Shown here: positions 53,533 through 62,160 of the stretch, piece by piece
How positions within the stretch are numbered: the first letter of the stretch is position 1
Layout: each line of letters begins with the position of its first letter
Position numbers and translations under genes: made by a program
The notes under the pieces: model-generated
Database searches by the model: none
What the model saw: the letters and a program-made list of their open reading frames with translations, nothing else
What the model was told of the DNA's origin: nothing
Source: DAIMFL01 sp964372215
Lineage (GTDB): Bacteria; Pseudomonadota; Alphaproteobacteria; Dongiales; Dongiaceae
Assembly (NCBI GenBank): GCA_964372215.1
Contig: CAYJQC010000024.1
Coordinates: forward strand, 1-64,000
Length of the DNA stretch: 64,000 nt
Direction of reading: 5' to 3'

Positions 53533-55524
53533 CTACAGCGTCATCGCCAGCTTGCGGCCCTCGTAGAACGCCATCGAGGCGGTGCGGGCGGAGACCGCGT
53601 CGCCGATCGAGTGGACCTCGATCCCGCTGCTCGCCAGGGCCTTGGTCAGGCCGTCCTCCGGCGTGTTGGTGAGGGCGAGGACCAGGCTGTCGAACTCGCG
53701 CTCCTCGCGGTCCAGGGTGTAGAGGTTGAGCAGGGTGGCGGTGTTGCCCGACCACTTCTCGACCGCCGTCGCCAGCACCACCTCGACGCCGTATTTCGCC
53801 AGGCGCTCGCGGGTGGTCTCGCCGGTGTGGGAGAGGTCGAGGGCGGCCGCCGCCTTTTCCGCCGGGGTCACCACCGTCACCTGGTGGCGCTGCTGCGCCA
53901 GGTGCAGGGCGGTGCCGGTCGCCGGCCACCAGCCGTTGAGATCGTCGAGCAGCAGCACCCGGGTGCCCGGCACGATCCTGCCGTCGAGCACGTCGTGGAC
54001 GGTGCAGACATTGTCCTGGTCGGCGCCGGGCAGTCGATCGAGATGGGGAAAGCTGCGCTGGAAGCCGCTGCGGGTCGGCGCCGAGCCGGTGCACAGCACC
54101 ACCGCGTCGGCGCCGGATTTCTTCACGTCCTCGGCGGTCAGCTCGGTGCGCAGCTTGACCTGGACCTGCAGCTTCTCGAGCTGGCCCTGGTACCAGGTCA
54201 GCAGTCCGCCGATCTCGCCGCGCTCGGGCTGGCCGGCGGCGAGGCGGAACTGGCCGCCCAGCTCGCCCTGGCGCTCCACCAGGGTGACCCGGTGGCCGCG
54301 CGCCGCCGCCAGCCGCGCGGTCTCGAGCCCGGCGGGACCGGCGCCGACCACCAGCACGTGGCGCGGCGTCTTGGCCGCCGGCGCGGAATCGCCGTCCCAT
54401 TCATGCTCGCGCGCGACCGACGGATTGACCAGGCAGGACACCCAGTAGTCGCGGAAACGCCGGCCGATGCAGAGCTGGTTGCAGGAGATGCAGGGTCGCA
54501 CGTCCTCCGCCCGGCCTTCCCGCGCCTTGTTGGCGAGATGGGGGTCGGCGATCTGGCCGCGCACGATCGAGACCAGGTCGGCCATGCCCTCGCTCAGCAC
54601 CTTCTCGGCGTTGGCCGGGGTCTTGACCCGGGCCTCGGTGGTGACCTTGGCGTGGCGCACCACCTCCTTGAACTTGGCCGCGTCGGCGGCGCCGAACAGC
54701 ATGCCGAAATGGAAGGACGGCACGATCTTGAAGGACTGGTTGAGATAGCTGCCGGTGCCGCAGGAGAAGTAGTCGACCAGGCCGTTCCCGTCCAAGGCGG
54801 CGATGATATCCTGCTTGTCCTCGATCTTGAGCCCGCCGGGATAGGGCTCGGCGCCCGAGATGGTCATGCCGACGACGAAGTTCTCGCCGGCCATGGCGCG
54901 GATGCGCCGGCAGATTTCCACCGCGAAGCGGGTGCGGTTCTCCAGGCTGCCGCCCCAACGGTCGTCGCGCTTGTTGGTGAGCGGCGACCAGAACTGGTCG
55001 ACCAGGCAGCCATAGCCGGCGAAAATGTCGACGCCGTCGAAACCGGCTTCCTTGTCGCGCCGCGCCGCCTGGACGAAACCCTCGATCAGCTCCTCGATCT
55101 CGGCCTCGGTGACCGCATGGCTGCCCCACTGGTCATGCAGCGACGGCAGGCCCGAGGGCGACCAGTACGGCTCCCAGGAGTTGTCCTGATCGCCGTGCTG
55201 CCCGACATGGTAGATCTGGTGGATCATCGCGGTGCCGTGTTTGTGGCACTCGTCGGTGATGCGGCGGAAATGCGGGATGACCGCGTCGTTCTCCGCCAGG
55301 AAGTTGCCGCGGATCAGCACGCCGGTGCGGTGCGCCGGCGCCGGCTCGACCACGATCATCGCGGCACCCCCGCGGGCGCGCTCGCGGTAATAGCCGAAAT
55401 GCCGGTCTCCCGGCAGGCCCTCGTAGCTCATGTTGACGGTGTGGGCGCCGAACACGATGCGGTTCTTGAGCTCGAGATGGCGCAGCTTCAAGGGCGTGAA
55501 CAGTGTCGGAAACTGAGCGGACAT
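53533..55524 (-). CDS. Fe-S flavoenzyme of the TMADH / dienoyl-CoA reductase family
   Basis: 663 residues with an N-terminal old-yellow-enzyme barrel binding FMN (residues about 5-370). A [4Fe-4S] motif C-x2-C-x3-C-x11-C follows (CISCNQLC then SCLVNP). The C-terminal pair of nucleotide domains starts VLVVGAGPAGLETARLAAARGH. Trimethylamine dehydrogenase carries FMN on a Cys near position 30; no Cys is found in the first hundred residues here, so FMN is non-covalent. Relatives demethylate N-methyl amines or betaines or reduce enoyl-CoA. The second ATG is used as start because GGGAG abuts the first. Operon with the ureohydrolase. Confidence 0.9.
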   Translation of the reverse strand: MSAQFPTLFTPLKLRHLELKNRIVFGAHTVNMSYEGLPGDRHFGYYRERARGGAAMIVVEPAPAHRTGVLIRGNFLAENDAVIPHFRRITDECHKHGTAMIHQIYHVGQHGDQDNSWEPYWSPSGLPSLHDQWGSHAVTEAEIEELIEGFVQAARRDKEAGFDGVDIFAGYGCLVDQFWSPLTNKRDDRWGGSLENRTRFAVEICRRIRAMAGENFVVGMTISGAEPYPGGLKIEDKQDIIAALDGNGLVDYFSCGTGSYLNQSFKIVPSFHFGMLFGAADAAKFKEVVRHAKVTTEARVKTPANAEKVLSEGMADLVSIVRGQIADPHLANKAREGRAEDVRPCISCNQLCIGRRFRDYWVSCLVNPSVAREHEWDGDSAPAAKTPRHVLVVGAGPAGLETARLAAARGHRVTLVERQGELGGQFRLAAGQPERGEIGGLLTWYQGQLEKLQVQVKLRTELTAEDVKKSGADAVVLCTGSAPTRSGFQRSFPHLDRLPGADQDNVCTVHDVLDGRIVPGTRVLLLDDLNGWWPATGTALHLAQQRHQVTVVTPAEKAAAALDLSHTGETTRERLAKYGVEVVLATAVEKWSGNTATLLNLYTLDREEREFDSLVLALTNTPEDGLTKALASSGIEVHSIGDAVSARTASMAFYEGRKLAMTL

Positions 55525-55670
55525 GGCGGGCATTCTCCCTAGGGCGATGCCGGGCGCCGCCTGCCACGGGCGGCGCTTCTCGGCGCGAAGTGAGGCTATC
55601 GAGTCTGGAAGTCAGTTGTCGATGATGTTCCGTTCGGCGCCGCCGGCCCCTCGTTCCCAAATGCGCCCCG

Positions 55671-56318
55671 TCAGGAGATCGAAGGCGCGGGCGCGTCCGG
55701 AGCCTCGAAGGGAAAGGCCATGGACAGGGTCCCGACCGTCACCAGGTAGCTGAATAGCGCCGGGGCGACGATCAGCAGACCCGCGGAATCCTCGTTCATG
55801 TCGGGAAAGATTGATACGACGAGAATCGACGCCACCGCGAAGAAGACCGCAGCCGCCAGCAACGCCGCGCCCGAGACCGCCAGGACGCGGAGCCAGCGCA
55901 GCCGCAGCCTGTTCTCCCGCGCATATATTATCGTCGCGCGAATACCCCGCCAGCCGACCACGACCATGACGCCCGCGAGCGCGATGTTGCGACCGCCGGG
56001 CGTGACGCCGATCAGCGCGGCAGTGGTCACGGCCAGGACGAGGAGTGCGTAGACGAACAGGAGCACCGCAAGCACGCGGCTCTTCCGGCGCCGAAGGAAG
56101 TAGCCGCCGACCACGCAAAGGACAGGGTCCATCAGGTCCGCGCTCGGTTGTGCGCCGCCGAGGATCTGGATTCCGATGACGAGGCTCTGCAGCGCCGCCA
56201 GCACGTACCAAGCGGTGGACAGCGTGGCGAGGGTTGCGTCCACCGCCTCAGGATCGATCCTGCCGAACAGCCGGCGCGCCTGCGACCGGGCGTCGGTGTT
56301 CCCCGCAACCAACTTCAC
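55671..56318 (-). CDS. Hypothetical multi-pass membrane protein
   Basis: 215 residues with five hydrophobic segments (TAWYVLAALQSLVIGIQIL, VLAVLLFVYALLVLAVTTAALIG, NIALAGVMVVVGWRGI, VLAVSGAALLAAAVFFAVASILVV, GLLIVAPALFSYLVTVGTLSM). A basic N-terminus and an acidic C-terminus (EAPDAPAPSIS) flank them. The start is a GTG without a strong ribosome-binding site, so it may lie elsewhere. No family was recognised. It is followed by, but not obviously coupled to, the flavoenzyme gene's 5' region. Confidence 0.65.
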   Translation of the reverse strand: MKLVAGNTDARSQARRLFGRIDPEAVDATLATLSTAWYVLAALQSLVIGIQILGGAQPSADLMDPVLCVVGGYFLRRRKSRVLAVLLFVYALLVLAVTTAALIGVTPGGRNIALAGVMVVVGWRGIRATIIYARENRLRLRWLRVLAVSGAALLAAAVFFAVASILVVSIFPDMNEDSAGLLIVAPALFSYLVTVGTLSMAFPFEAPDAPAPSIS

Positions 56319-56627
56319 CCCCGCGATTCCACTGCGGCATCATGCCCTTGGTCCGGCTTGGCGAGAAGTGAGTGCCGCAGCATTCAGGTGCGGCGGCCCA
56401 CTGACCGGGTCCACAGCCGTGGCGCTTCTCGGCGAGGCGTTCAAGCTAAGCGGAAAACGGCCGGTCGTCGAGACGGCGGCACGCTGCGGGAGACCGCCAA
56501 TGGCGGCCCCGATTGCGGCCCCTGGATGGATTGACGGCCGGGCTTGTTTAACGTTATATACTTTAACGTTACATAAGCCGACGCGCGGGCTGAACCTGCG
56601 GAAGCGACGAACCAGGGAGGGGGCGGC
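56319..56627. other. Control region before the LacI-type operon
   Basis: 309 bases with no gene. The left part (56319-56520) shows nothing definite. The right part holds the promoter and twin operators described separately, followed by an AGGGAGG ribosome-binding site for the GTG at 56628. Confidence 0.5.
56531..56571 (+). promoter_or_regulatory. Promoter with two tandem LacI-type operators
   Basis: TTGACG (56531-56536), an 18-base spacer and TATATA (56555-56560) form a sigma-70-like promoter. The self-complementary octamer TAACGTTA occurs twice, at 56549-56556 and 56564-56571, 15 bases apart and embedded in the same TTTAACGTTA context, covering the -10 region and the expected start site. 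LacI-family proteins bind palindromes with a central CG, and a lacI-type gene ends this operon. Autoregulated repression is the natural reading. Confidence 0.72.
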
Positions 56628-57551
56628 GTGACGACAGCCAAGGCCGGCAGCCAGGCGATTTCCGGCGTCTATCCCATGCTGTTCGCGTTCTTCGACGCCG
56701 CCGAGCGGCTCGACCGCGGCGCCATGCGGCGCCAGGTCGATGCGCTGGTCGCCGCCGGCGTCCACGGCATCGCCGCGCTCGGCCTCGCCACCGAGTGCAA
56801 CAAGCTCAGCGTCAACGAGAAGCGCCTGCTGCTCGACTGGGTGGCCGAGGATCTTGGCGGCCGCCTGCCGCTCAGCGTGACCGTCTCGGAACCCGACGTC
56901 ACCGGCCAGATCGAGTTCGTCAAGGCCGCCGCCGGCGCCGGCGCCGGCTGGGTGGTGCTGCAGCCGCCGCCGGTCAAGGGCGCGCCCGAGTCCGAGCTGC
57001 TGCGCTTCTTCGGCGCGGTCGCCGACGCGGCATCTGTCCCGGTCGGATTGCAGATCGCGCCGGAGTATCTCGGAATCGGACTGTCCGCCGCGACCCTGAA
57101 GGAGCTCGGCCGCCGCCATCCGAACGTGCGGATCCTCAAGGTGGAGATGGCGCCGATCGACGTCGCCGAGCTGATCGAGGCGACCGACGGAGCCTTCGAG
57201 GTGTTCAACGGGCGCGCCGGGCTGGAGCTGCCGGACTGCGTGCGCGCCGGCTGCGTCGGCATGATTCCCGGTGCCGAATGCGCCGACGTGCTGACTTCCG
57301 TCTTCAACGGCATGCGCGCCGGCAGCGCCGAGGCGGTCGCCCGGGCGGAGCGCGACTATCTCGGTGTCGCGCCCCTCATCACCTTCTCCATTTCGTCGAT
57401 GGACTGCTTTCTGCTCTACGCGAAGCGGGTGGCGGCCCGCCGGTTCGGCATTGCCGCCGAGCTGGCCCTGCCGCGCCGGCCGTTCACGCCGGCCAGCGGT
57501 TTCGGCCTGTCGCTCGCGGAACGGCATTCGGCGACCCTCGGACCGCTCTAG
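56628..57551 (+). CDS. Dihydrodipicolinate synthase-family protein with altered active site
   Basis: 307 residues of the DapA/NanA (beta/alpha)8 family. It starts at a GTG with AGGGAGG upstream. GVYPMLFAFFDAAERLDRGAM and GIAALGLATECNKLSVNEKR give the standard N-terminal strands, with the G-L-A-T/S-E loop. The Schiff-base Lys is probably that in RILKVEMAP. The Tyr expected in the L-Y-N-x-P motif is replaced (VGLQIAPEY), so chemistry may differ from that of classical members. It leads an operon with a polar amino-acid ABC transporter and a LacI regulator, suggesting action on the imported compound. Confidence 0.9.
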   Translation: MTTAKAGSQAISGVYPMLFAFFDAAERLDRGAMRRQVDALVAAGVHGIAALGLATECNKLSVNEKRLLLDWVAEDLGGRLPLSVTVSEPDVTGQIEFVKAAAGAGAGWVVLQPPPVKGAPESELLRFFGAVADAASVPVGLQIAPEYLGIGLSAATLKELGRRHPNVRILKVEMAPIDVAELIEATDGAFEVFNGRAGLELPDCVRAGCVGMIPGAECADVLTSVFNGMRAGSAEAVARAERDYLGVAPLITFSISSMDCFLLYAKRVAARRFGIAAELALPRRPFTPASGFGLSLAERHSATLGPL

Positions 57552-57635
57552 AGGGACAAGGGGGTCAGCGTCCTGGGCCGCGGCCGCCCCTGGCGCATCG
57601 ACACAACAGGCCGCGACAACGCAGAGGAGGTCGTG

Positions 57636-58490
57636 ATGAATCGCTCGAAGCTCGACATCAGCCGACGGACGTTCCTGGCGGCATCGGCGGGCACCGCCGC
57701 CCTTGCCCTCGGCAGCCGGCGCGGCAGCGCGGCGGATCTTCTCGAGGAGATCAAGTCGCGCGGCTACATGCGCGTCGGCACCTTCAGCATTCCGCCCGAG
57801 TGCTGGATCGAAATCGGCAGCGGCGAATGGCTCGGCATCGACGCCGACTTCACCAAGGCGATCGCCAAGGCGATCGGGGTCGAGGTCGATCCGGTGGTGA
57901 TCACCCATGCCGCGCTGGCGCCGGCGCTGCAGTCGGGCCGCCTCGACACCATCGCCGGCCTGTACCGCACGCCCGAGCGCGAGAAAATCATGGCCTATAA
58001 CGAGATTCCGTTCTGGTACGGGGTCGACGTGCTGCTTACCCAGAAAGGCCAGGATGCCATCAAGAGCTTTTCCGACATGAAGGACCGGACGCTGGGCACC
58101 GTGCGCGGCTCCGCCCAGGAGCTCGAGGCCACCGAGCTGCAAAAGAACTTTGGCGTCGGCGAGATCCGCAAGTACGAATCGGCCGATCCGATGCTGCTCG
58201 ACCTCAAGGCCGGCCGAATCGACGCGGCGATCTGGTGGGGGTTCACCTTCGACTACGCGGTGCAGCAGAACCCCGACTACGACCTCAAGGTCGTCGAGTA
58301 CATGCCGCCGCAATATCTCGGCAGCGACATGCTGCCCGGCACTCACTACGTCTTCCGCAAGGACGGCGCGGCCTCGCTGATTGCCGCATTCGACGCCGAG
58401 ATCAGGCGGCTGCTCGACAGCGGCGAGGGCAAGGCGATCATGGAGAAGTACGGTCTCGCCAGCCCTGCATATCTCACCGGCAAGATGTAG
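57636..58490 (+). CDS. Amino-acid-type ABC substrate-binding protein
   Basis: 284 residues of the GlnH/HisJ class. A Tat-like signal (ISRRTFLAASAGTAALAL) directs export. The mature part has YMRVGTFSIPPECWIEIG, WLGIDADFTKAIAKAIGVEVDPV, RLDTIAGLYRTPEREKIMAYNEIP and LKAGRIDAAIWWGF, the usual two-lobe pattern. The Arg that binds a substrate carboxylate is in RTPERE. GGAGG lies five bases before the ATG. The ligand is a small polar molecule, perhaps an amino acid or keto acid; it cannot be named. It follows the DapA-family gene by 84 bases. Confidence 0.92.
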   Translation: MNRSKLDISRRTFLAASAGTAALALGSRRGSAADLLEEIKSRGYMRVGTFSIPPECWIEIGSGEWLGIDADFTKAIAKAIGVEVDPVVITHAALAPALQSGRLDTIAGLYRTPEREKIMAYNEIPFWYGVDVLLTQKGQDAIKSFSDMKDRTLGTVRGSAQELEATELQKNFGVGEIRKYESADPMLLDLKAGRIDAAIWWGFTFDYAVQQNPDYDLKVVEYMPPQYLGSDMLPGTHYVFRKDGAASLIAAFDAEIRRLLDSGEGKAIMEKYGLASPAYLTGKM

Positions 58491-58562
58491 GATTCCGGCG
58501 AACCGAACCCCTGGATGGAGCGGCCGGCGGTCGCTCCATCCTGTGCCGCCGGACCGAATCGG

Positions 58563-59216
58563 ATGCTCGACTTCCTGGAGTTCGCCCTCGAGTACCTGCC
58601 CTACGTCGCGCGCGGTGCGATCGTCACGATCGAGCTGACGGCGGCGGCGCTCGTGCTCGGCGCCGTGCTCGGCCTGATGGGCGCCTTGGCCAAGCAGTCC
58701 GGGCGGCAGCCGCTGGTCTTTCTCGCCAATGTCTATGTCGAGGTGATTCGCGGCACGCCGGCGCTGCTGCAGATCTTCGTCATGTATTTCGGTCTCGCCA
58801 CCTACGGGCTGCGGCTCGACCCGCTGACCGCCGCGGCGCTGACCCTCGGCATCATCGGCGGCGCCTACATCACCGAGATCATCCGCGCCGGCATCGAGGC
58901 GGTCGATCGCGGCCAGGTCGAGGCCGCCACCAGCCTCGGCATGGCGCCCACCGCGATCATGCGGCGCATCGTCCTGCCGCAGGCTATCGTGCTGATGGTG
59001 CCGCCGTTCACCAACTTCCTGATCGCCCTCATCAAGGACACCTCCCTCGCCCTGACCATCTCGGTGCCGGAGATCATGTACCGGTCCTACGACGTGGCGA
59101 GCCAGACCTATCGCAGCATGGAGATCTACGCCGTCGCCGGCATCATCTACCTGGCCATGTGCTACCCGCTGTCGCGCCTGGCGCGGCGGCTGGAGCGGCG
59201 GGTCGCGCGACGATGA
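58563..59216 (+). CDS. Amino-acid-type ABC permease
   Basis: 217 residues with five membrane helices and the family motifs VYVEVIRGTPALLQIF and the EAA-like loop GQVEAATSLGMAPTAIMRRIVLPQA. It begins MLDFLEFALEYLPYVARGAIVTIEL, a typical HisM/GlnP start; an upstream ATG at 58515 would add 16 unrelated residues. It probably forms a homodimer because only one permease gene is present. Its stop overlaps the ATPase start by four bases (ATGA). Confidence 0.92.
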   Translation: MLDFLEFALEYLPYVARGAIVTIELTAAALVLGAVLGLMGALAKQSGRQPLVFLANVYVEVIRGTPALLQIFVMYFGLATYGLRLDPLTAAALTLGIIGGAYITEIIRAGIEAVDRGQVEAATSLGMAPTAIMRRIVLPQAIVLMVPPFTNFLIALIKDTSLALTISVPEIMYRSYDVASQTYRSMEIYAVAGIIYLAMCYPLSRLARRLERRVARR

Positions 59217-59968
59217 CCGAGCTGCTGCGGGTCGTCGGCCTCGCCAAGGAGTTCGGACCGCTGCGCGCCCTCGATGGCGTCGACCTTTCGGTGGCGCGCG
59301 GCGAGCGAGTCGCGCTGATCGGCCCCAGCGGCTCCGGCAAGAGCACCCTGTTGCGCTGCATCAACCGCCTCGAGGAGCCGACCGGCGGCAGCGTCTTCTT
59401 CGAAGGCGTCGAGATGCGGCCCGGGCCGGAGCTGCGCGCGATGCGCGCCAGCATGGGCATGGTGTTCCAGCACTTCAACCTGTTCACCCACATGACCGTG
59501 CTCGCCAACGTCATCGAGGCACCGATCCAGGTGTTGAAACTCGATCGCGCGGCGGCGGTGGCGCGCGCCGGAGCCTTGCTCGAGCGGGTCGGGCTGTCGA
59601 GCAAGGCGGACGCCTATCCGGCCCAGCTCTCGGGCGGCCAGAAGCAGCGCGTCGCCATTGCCCGTTGCCTGGCGATGGAGCCCAAGCTGCTGCTGCTCGA
59701 CGAGATCACGTCGGCGCTCGATCCCGAGCTGGTCGGCGAGGTGCTCCAGGTGATCCGCGATCTGGCTCGACAGGGCATGACCATGCTAGTGGTCACCCAC
59801 GAGATGGCGTTCGCCCGCGAGGTGGCGAGCCGGGTCATTTTCATGGACCAGGGACGGATGGTCGAAGAAGGCGCGCCCGAGCAGATCTTTGCGCGGCCGA
59901 CCCATGAGCGGCTACGCCGCTTCCTGCACGCGGTGCTCGATCGCGCGCCGATCGACGCCAATGGCTGA
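59213..59968 (+). CDS. Amino-acid-type ABC transporter ATPase (GlnQ/HisP-like)
   Basis: 251 residues with Walker A GPSGSGKST, Q-loop MVFQHFNLFTHMTV, signature LSGGQKQR, Walker B LLLLDEITSALD and switch His in VVTHEMAF. FNLFxHMTV is typical of the polar-amino-acid subgroup. It energises the preceding permease, and the ATGGCTGA overlap with the LacI gene shows that regulator and transporter are made together. Confidence 0.94.
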   Translation: MTELLRVVGLAKEFGPLRALDGVDLSVARGERVALIGPSGSGKSTLLRCINRLEEPTGGSVFFEGVEMRPGPELRAMRASMGMVFQHFNLFTHMTVLANVIEAPIQVLKLDRAAAVARAGALLERVGLSSKADAYPAQLSGGQKQRVAIARCLAMEPKLLLLDEITSALDPELVGEVLQVIRDLARQGMTMLVVTHEMAFAREVASRVIFMDQGRMVEEGAPEQIFARPTHERLRRFLHAVLDRAPIDANG

Positions 59969-61037
59969 CCCTCGGACCGGACGCGCCAAGCCCCGGACTC
60001 GCCGCAACTCCGCCGTTGCCCGCCGCGTTACCGTGGTCGACGTCGCCCGCGAGGCCGGCGTGTCGCCGATGACGGTGTCGAACGTGGTCAACGGGCGACA
60101 CCGGTTGATGAGCGAACCGACGCGGCGACAGGTCGAAGCGACGATCGAGCGACTTGGCTATCGACCGCACGTCACCGGCCGCTCGTTGCGGCTCGATCGG
60201 CGCTTCGCCATCGGCATCGTGATCGTCGATGAATCGCCGACCTTTCTCGCCGATCCCTTCATCACCCAGCTCGTCGCCGGCCTCGGCAACTATCTGAGCG
60301 AGCAGGGCTATGGGCTGGTGGTGCAAGGGATGGCGGCGGACCGCCTGGCCGACGCGCCGCTGATCCAGCGCCACGAGACCGACGGGCTGTGCGTGCTGCT
60401 GTCCGGCACGGCGAAGCAGCGGCACCGCATGCTGTCGCTGTTCGGCCGGCTGGATCAGCCGCTGGTGCTGTTTCAGGAGCCGGTGCCGGCGGCGATCGAC
60501 GATGCCATCTCGATTCGTCAGGACGACTACGGCGGAGCGCTGGCGCTGGCCCGCCGGCTCCTGGCCGAGGGCGTGCGCGACATCCTGTTCCTCAAACCCG
60601 CGCTGGACTGGCCGGCGATCGACGAGCGCGAGCGCGGCATCCGGGCCGCAATCGCCCGCCGCCGTTCGCGCGTGCGGCTGGTCGCCAGCGCCTGCGGTGC
60701 CGATGCCTTCGACGCGGTCCAGGTGACCCTTGCCACCCATGTCGAGAGCCATGGCCTGCCCGGCGCAGTGATGGGCGGCAACGACCAGATCGGGATCGCC
60801 GCGCTCAAGTGGCTGCGCGACCGCGGCGTGTCGGTTCCGGGCGACCTGCGGGTCACCGGGTTCAACGCCTTCGATGCCTGGCGCTATAGCGAACCAGTGC
60901 TCACCACCGTCGTCTCTCCGGCCTACGAAATGGGACGGCGCGGCGGCGAGGTCATCCTCGCCAGGCTGCAGGGCACGAGCTTCGCCGAGCGCGGCATCCT
61001 GCTGCCGGTCACATTGCAGCCCGGCGCATCGGCCTGA
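59961..61037 (+). CDS. LacI-family transcriptional regulator
   Basis: 358 residues. The DNA-binding part (about 20-75) has VTVVDVAREAGVSPMTVSNVVNGRHRLM, then the hinge region near RPHVTGRSLR. The periplasmic-binding-like effector domain includes IGIVIVDESPTFLADPF, the domain-crossing LPGAVMGGNDQIGIAALKWL and VTGFNAFDAWRY. It ends the operon of DapA-family protein and ABC transporter; the twin TAACGTTA sites over the operon promoter are its likely targets. The effector should be the imported compound or a derivative. Confidence 0.94.
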   Translation: MADPRTGRAKPRTRRNSAVARRVTVVDVAREAGVSPMTVSNVVNGRHRLMSEPTRRQVEATIERLGYRPHVTGRSLRLDRRFAIGIVIVDESPTFLADPFITQLVAGLGNYLSEQGYGLVVQGMAADRLADAPLIQRHETDGLCVLLSGTAKQRHRMLSLFGRLDQPLVLFQEPVPAAIDDAISIRQDDYGGALALARRLLAEGVRDILFLKPALDWPAIDERERGIRAAIARRRSRVRLVASACGADAFDAVQVTLATHVESHGLPGAVMGGNDQIGIAALKWLRDRGVSVPGDLRVTGFNAFDAWRYSEPVLTTVVSPAYEMGRRGGEVILARLQGTSFAERGILLPVTLQPGASA

Positions 61038-61054
61038 AGGGGGCCGGCCCGAGA

Positions 61055-62014
61055 CTAGGCACGATGCCGTCCCAGCGGCCGGGTCCACAGCCGCGGCGCG
61101 GCCAGGCCGGCGAGCACGATGGCGAGCGCCGCCAGGGCATGCGGGCTCGGCGCTTCGGCCAGCAGCAGCACGCCCCAGACCACGCCGACCGGCGGCACCA
61201 GGAAGTTGTTGAAGGCGGCGAACCCGGCGCCGGCGCGGGCGACCACGGCGAACAGCAGGACATAGCCGAGCGCGGTCGAGACCACGCCCAGCAGCAGCAC
61301 GGCGAGCAGCGAGAGCCAGGAGGGATCGAGCGCCCAGGGCCGGTCGACGGCGAGCGCCGCCGGCACCGCGATCGCCGCCGCCGACAGCAGCATGCCGATC
61401 GAGACCGCGTCGGGCGCGAGGCCGCCGAGGCGGCGCGCCAGCAGGGTGTTGCCGGCGTAGCACAAGGCGGCGGCCAGCACCGCGAGCTGGGCAATGAGCT
61501 GATGGCCGAGCCCGGCGAGCGCGCTCGGCCCGACCAGCACCACGATGCCGACGGCGCCGAGCCCGACCCCGACGATCTTGCCCGGGGTCAGCGGCTCGTC
61601 ATGCTGGACCAGATGGGCCATGACCAGCGTGCCGATCGGCACGAACGACATGAGGATGGCGGCGAGCCCGCTGTCGATCCGGGTCTCGCCCCAGGAGATC
61701 AGCGCGAACGGCAGCACGGTGCCGATCGCGCCCATCAGCGCGAGCTTGGCCCAGCTGCGCCGGTCGGTCGGCAGCTTCGTGCCGCGCAGGGCGGCGATCG
61801 CCCCGAGCACGACGAGGCCAACCACGATGCGCCCGGCCACCACCGAGAGCGGCGGGATGGAGGCCACCGCCATCTTGATCAGCAGGAACGAGGCACCCCA
61901 GGTCAGCCCAAGCGCCACCAGCAGCAGATAGTCGCCGCGATTGGGCCGCGCGGCGCGGATGGCGGCGGCCGGCGAGGATGCGGTGGTGGCCATGGGCGTC
62001 GCGTTGTCATCCAT
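61055..62014 (-). CDS. EamA-family (DMT) exporter
   Basis: 319 residues with ten membrane helices in two EamA repeats: the first starts YLLLVALGLTWGASFLLIKMAV, the second around AQLAVLAAALCYAGNTLLARRLGG. These inner-membrane proteins export amino acids or other metabolites. The ATG at 62014 lacks a clear ribosome-binding site; an in-frame ATG 21 bases later is an alternative. It converges on the LacI gene 17 bases away and lies downstream of the DAO-family oxidase gene, on the same strand. Confidence 0.9.
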   Translation of the reverse strand: MDDNATPMATTASSPAAAIRAARPNRGDYLLLVALGLTWGASFLLIKMAVASIPPLSVVAGRIVVGLVVLGAIAALRGTKLPTDRRSWAKLALMGAIGTVLPFALISWGETRIDSGLAAILMSFVPIGTLVMAHLVQHDEPLTPGKIVGVGLGAVGIVVLVGPSALAGLGHQLIAQLAVLAAALCYAGNTLLARRLGGLAPDAVSIGMLLSAAAIAVPAALAVDRPWALDPSWLSLLAVLLLGVVSTALGYVLLFAVVARAGAGFAAFNNFLVPPVGVVWGVLLLAEAPSPHALAALAIVLAGLAAPRLWTRPLGRHRA

Positions 62015-62160
62015 GAATCGGGGCGGCGTGCCTGCTTCAAGCGATGCGGCATCCTGCGCAGAACGCGGCTCGCCGGCAAATGCCGGCCGAACATGGATGC
62101 CATGTCGCTGGAGTCGAGCGCGCGCTGTTTCGGCATGTCGCCACCGCGCTAGTCCCTCCC

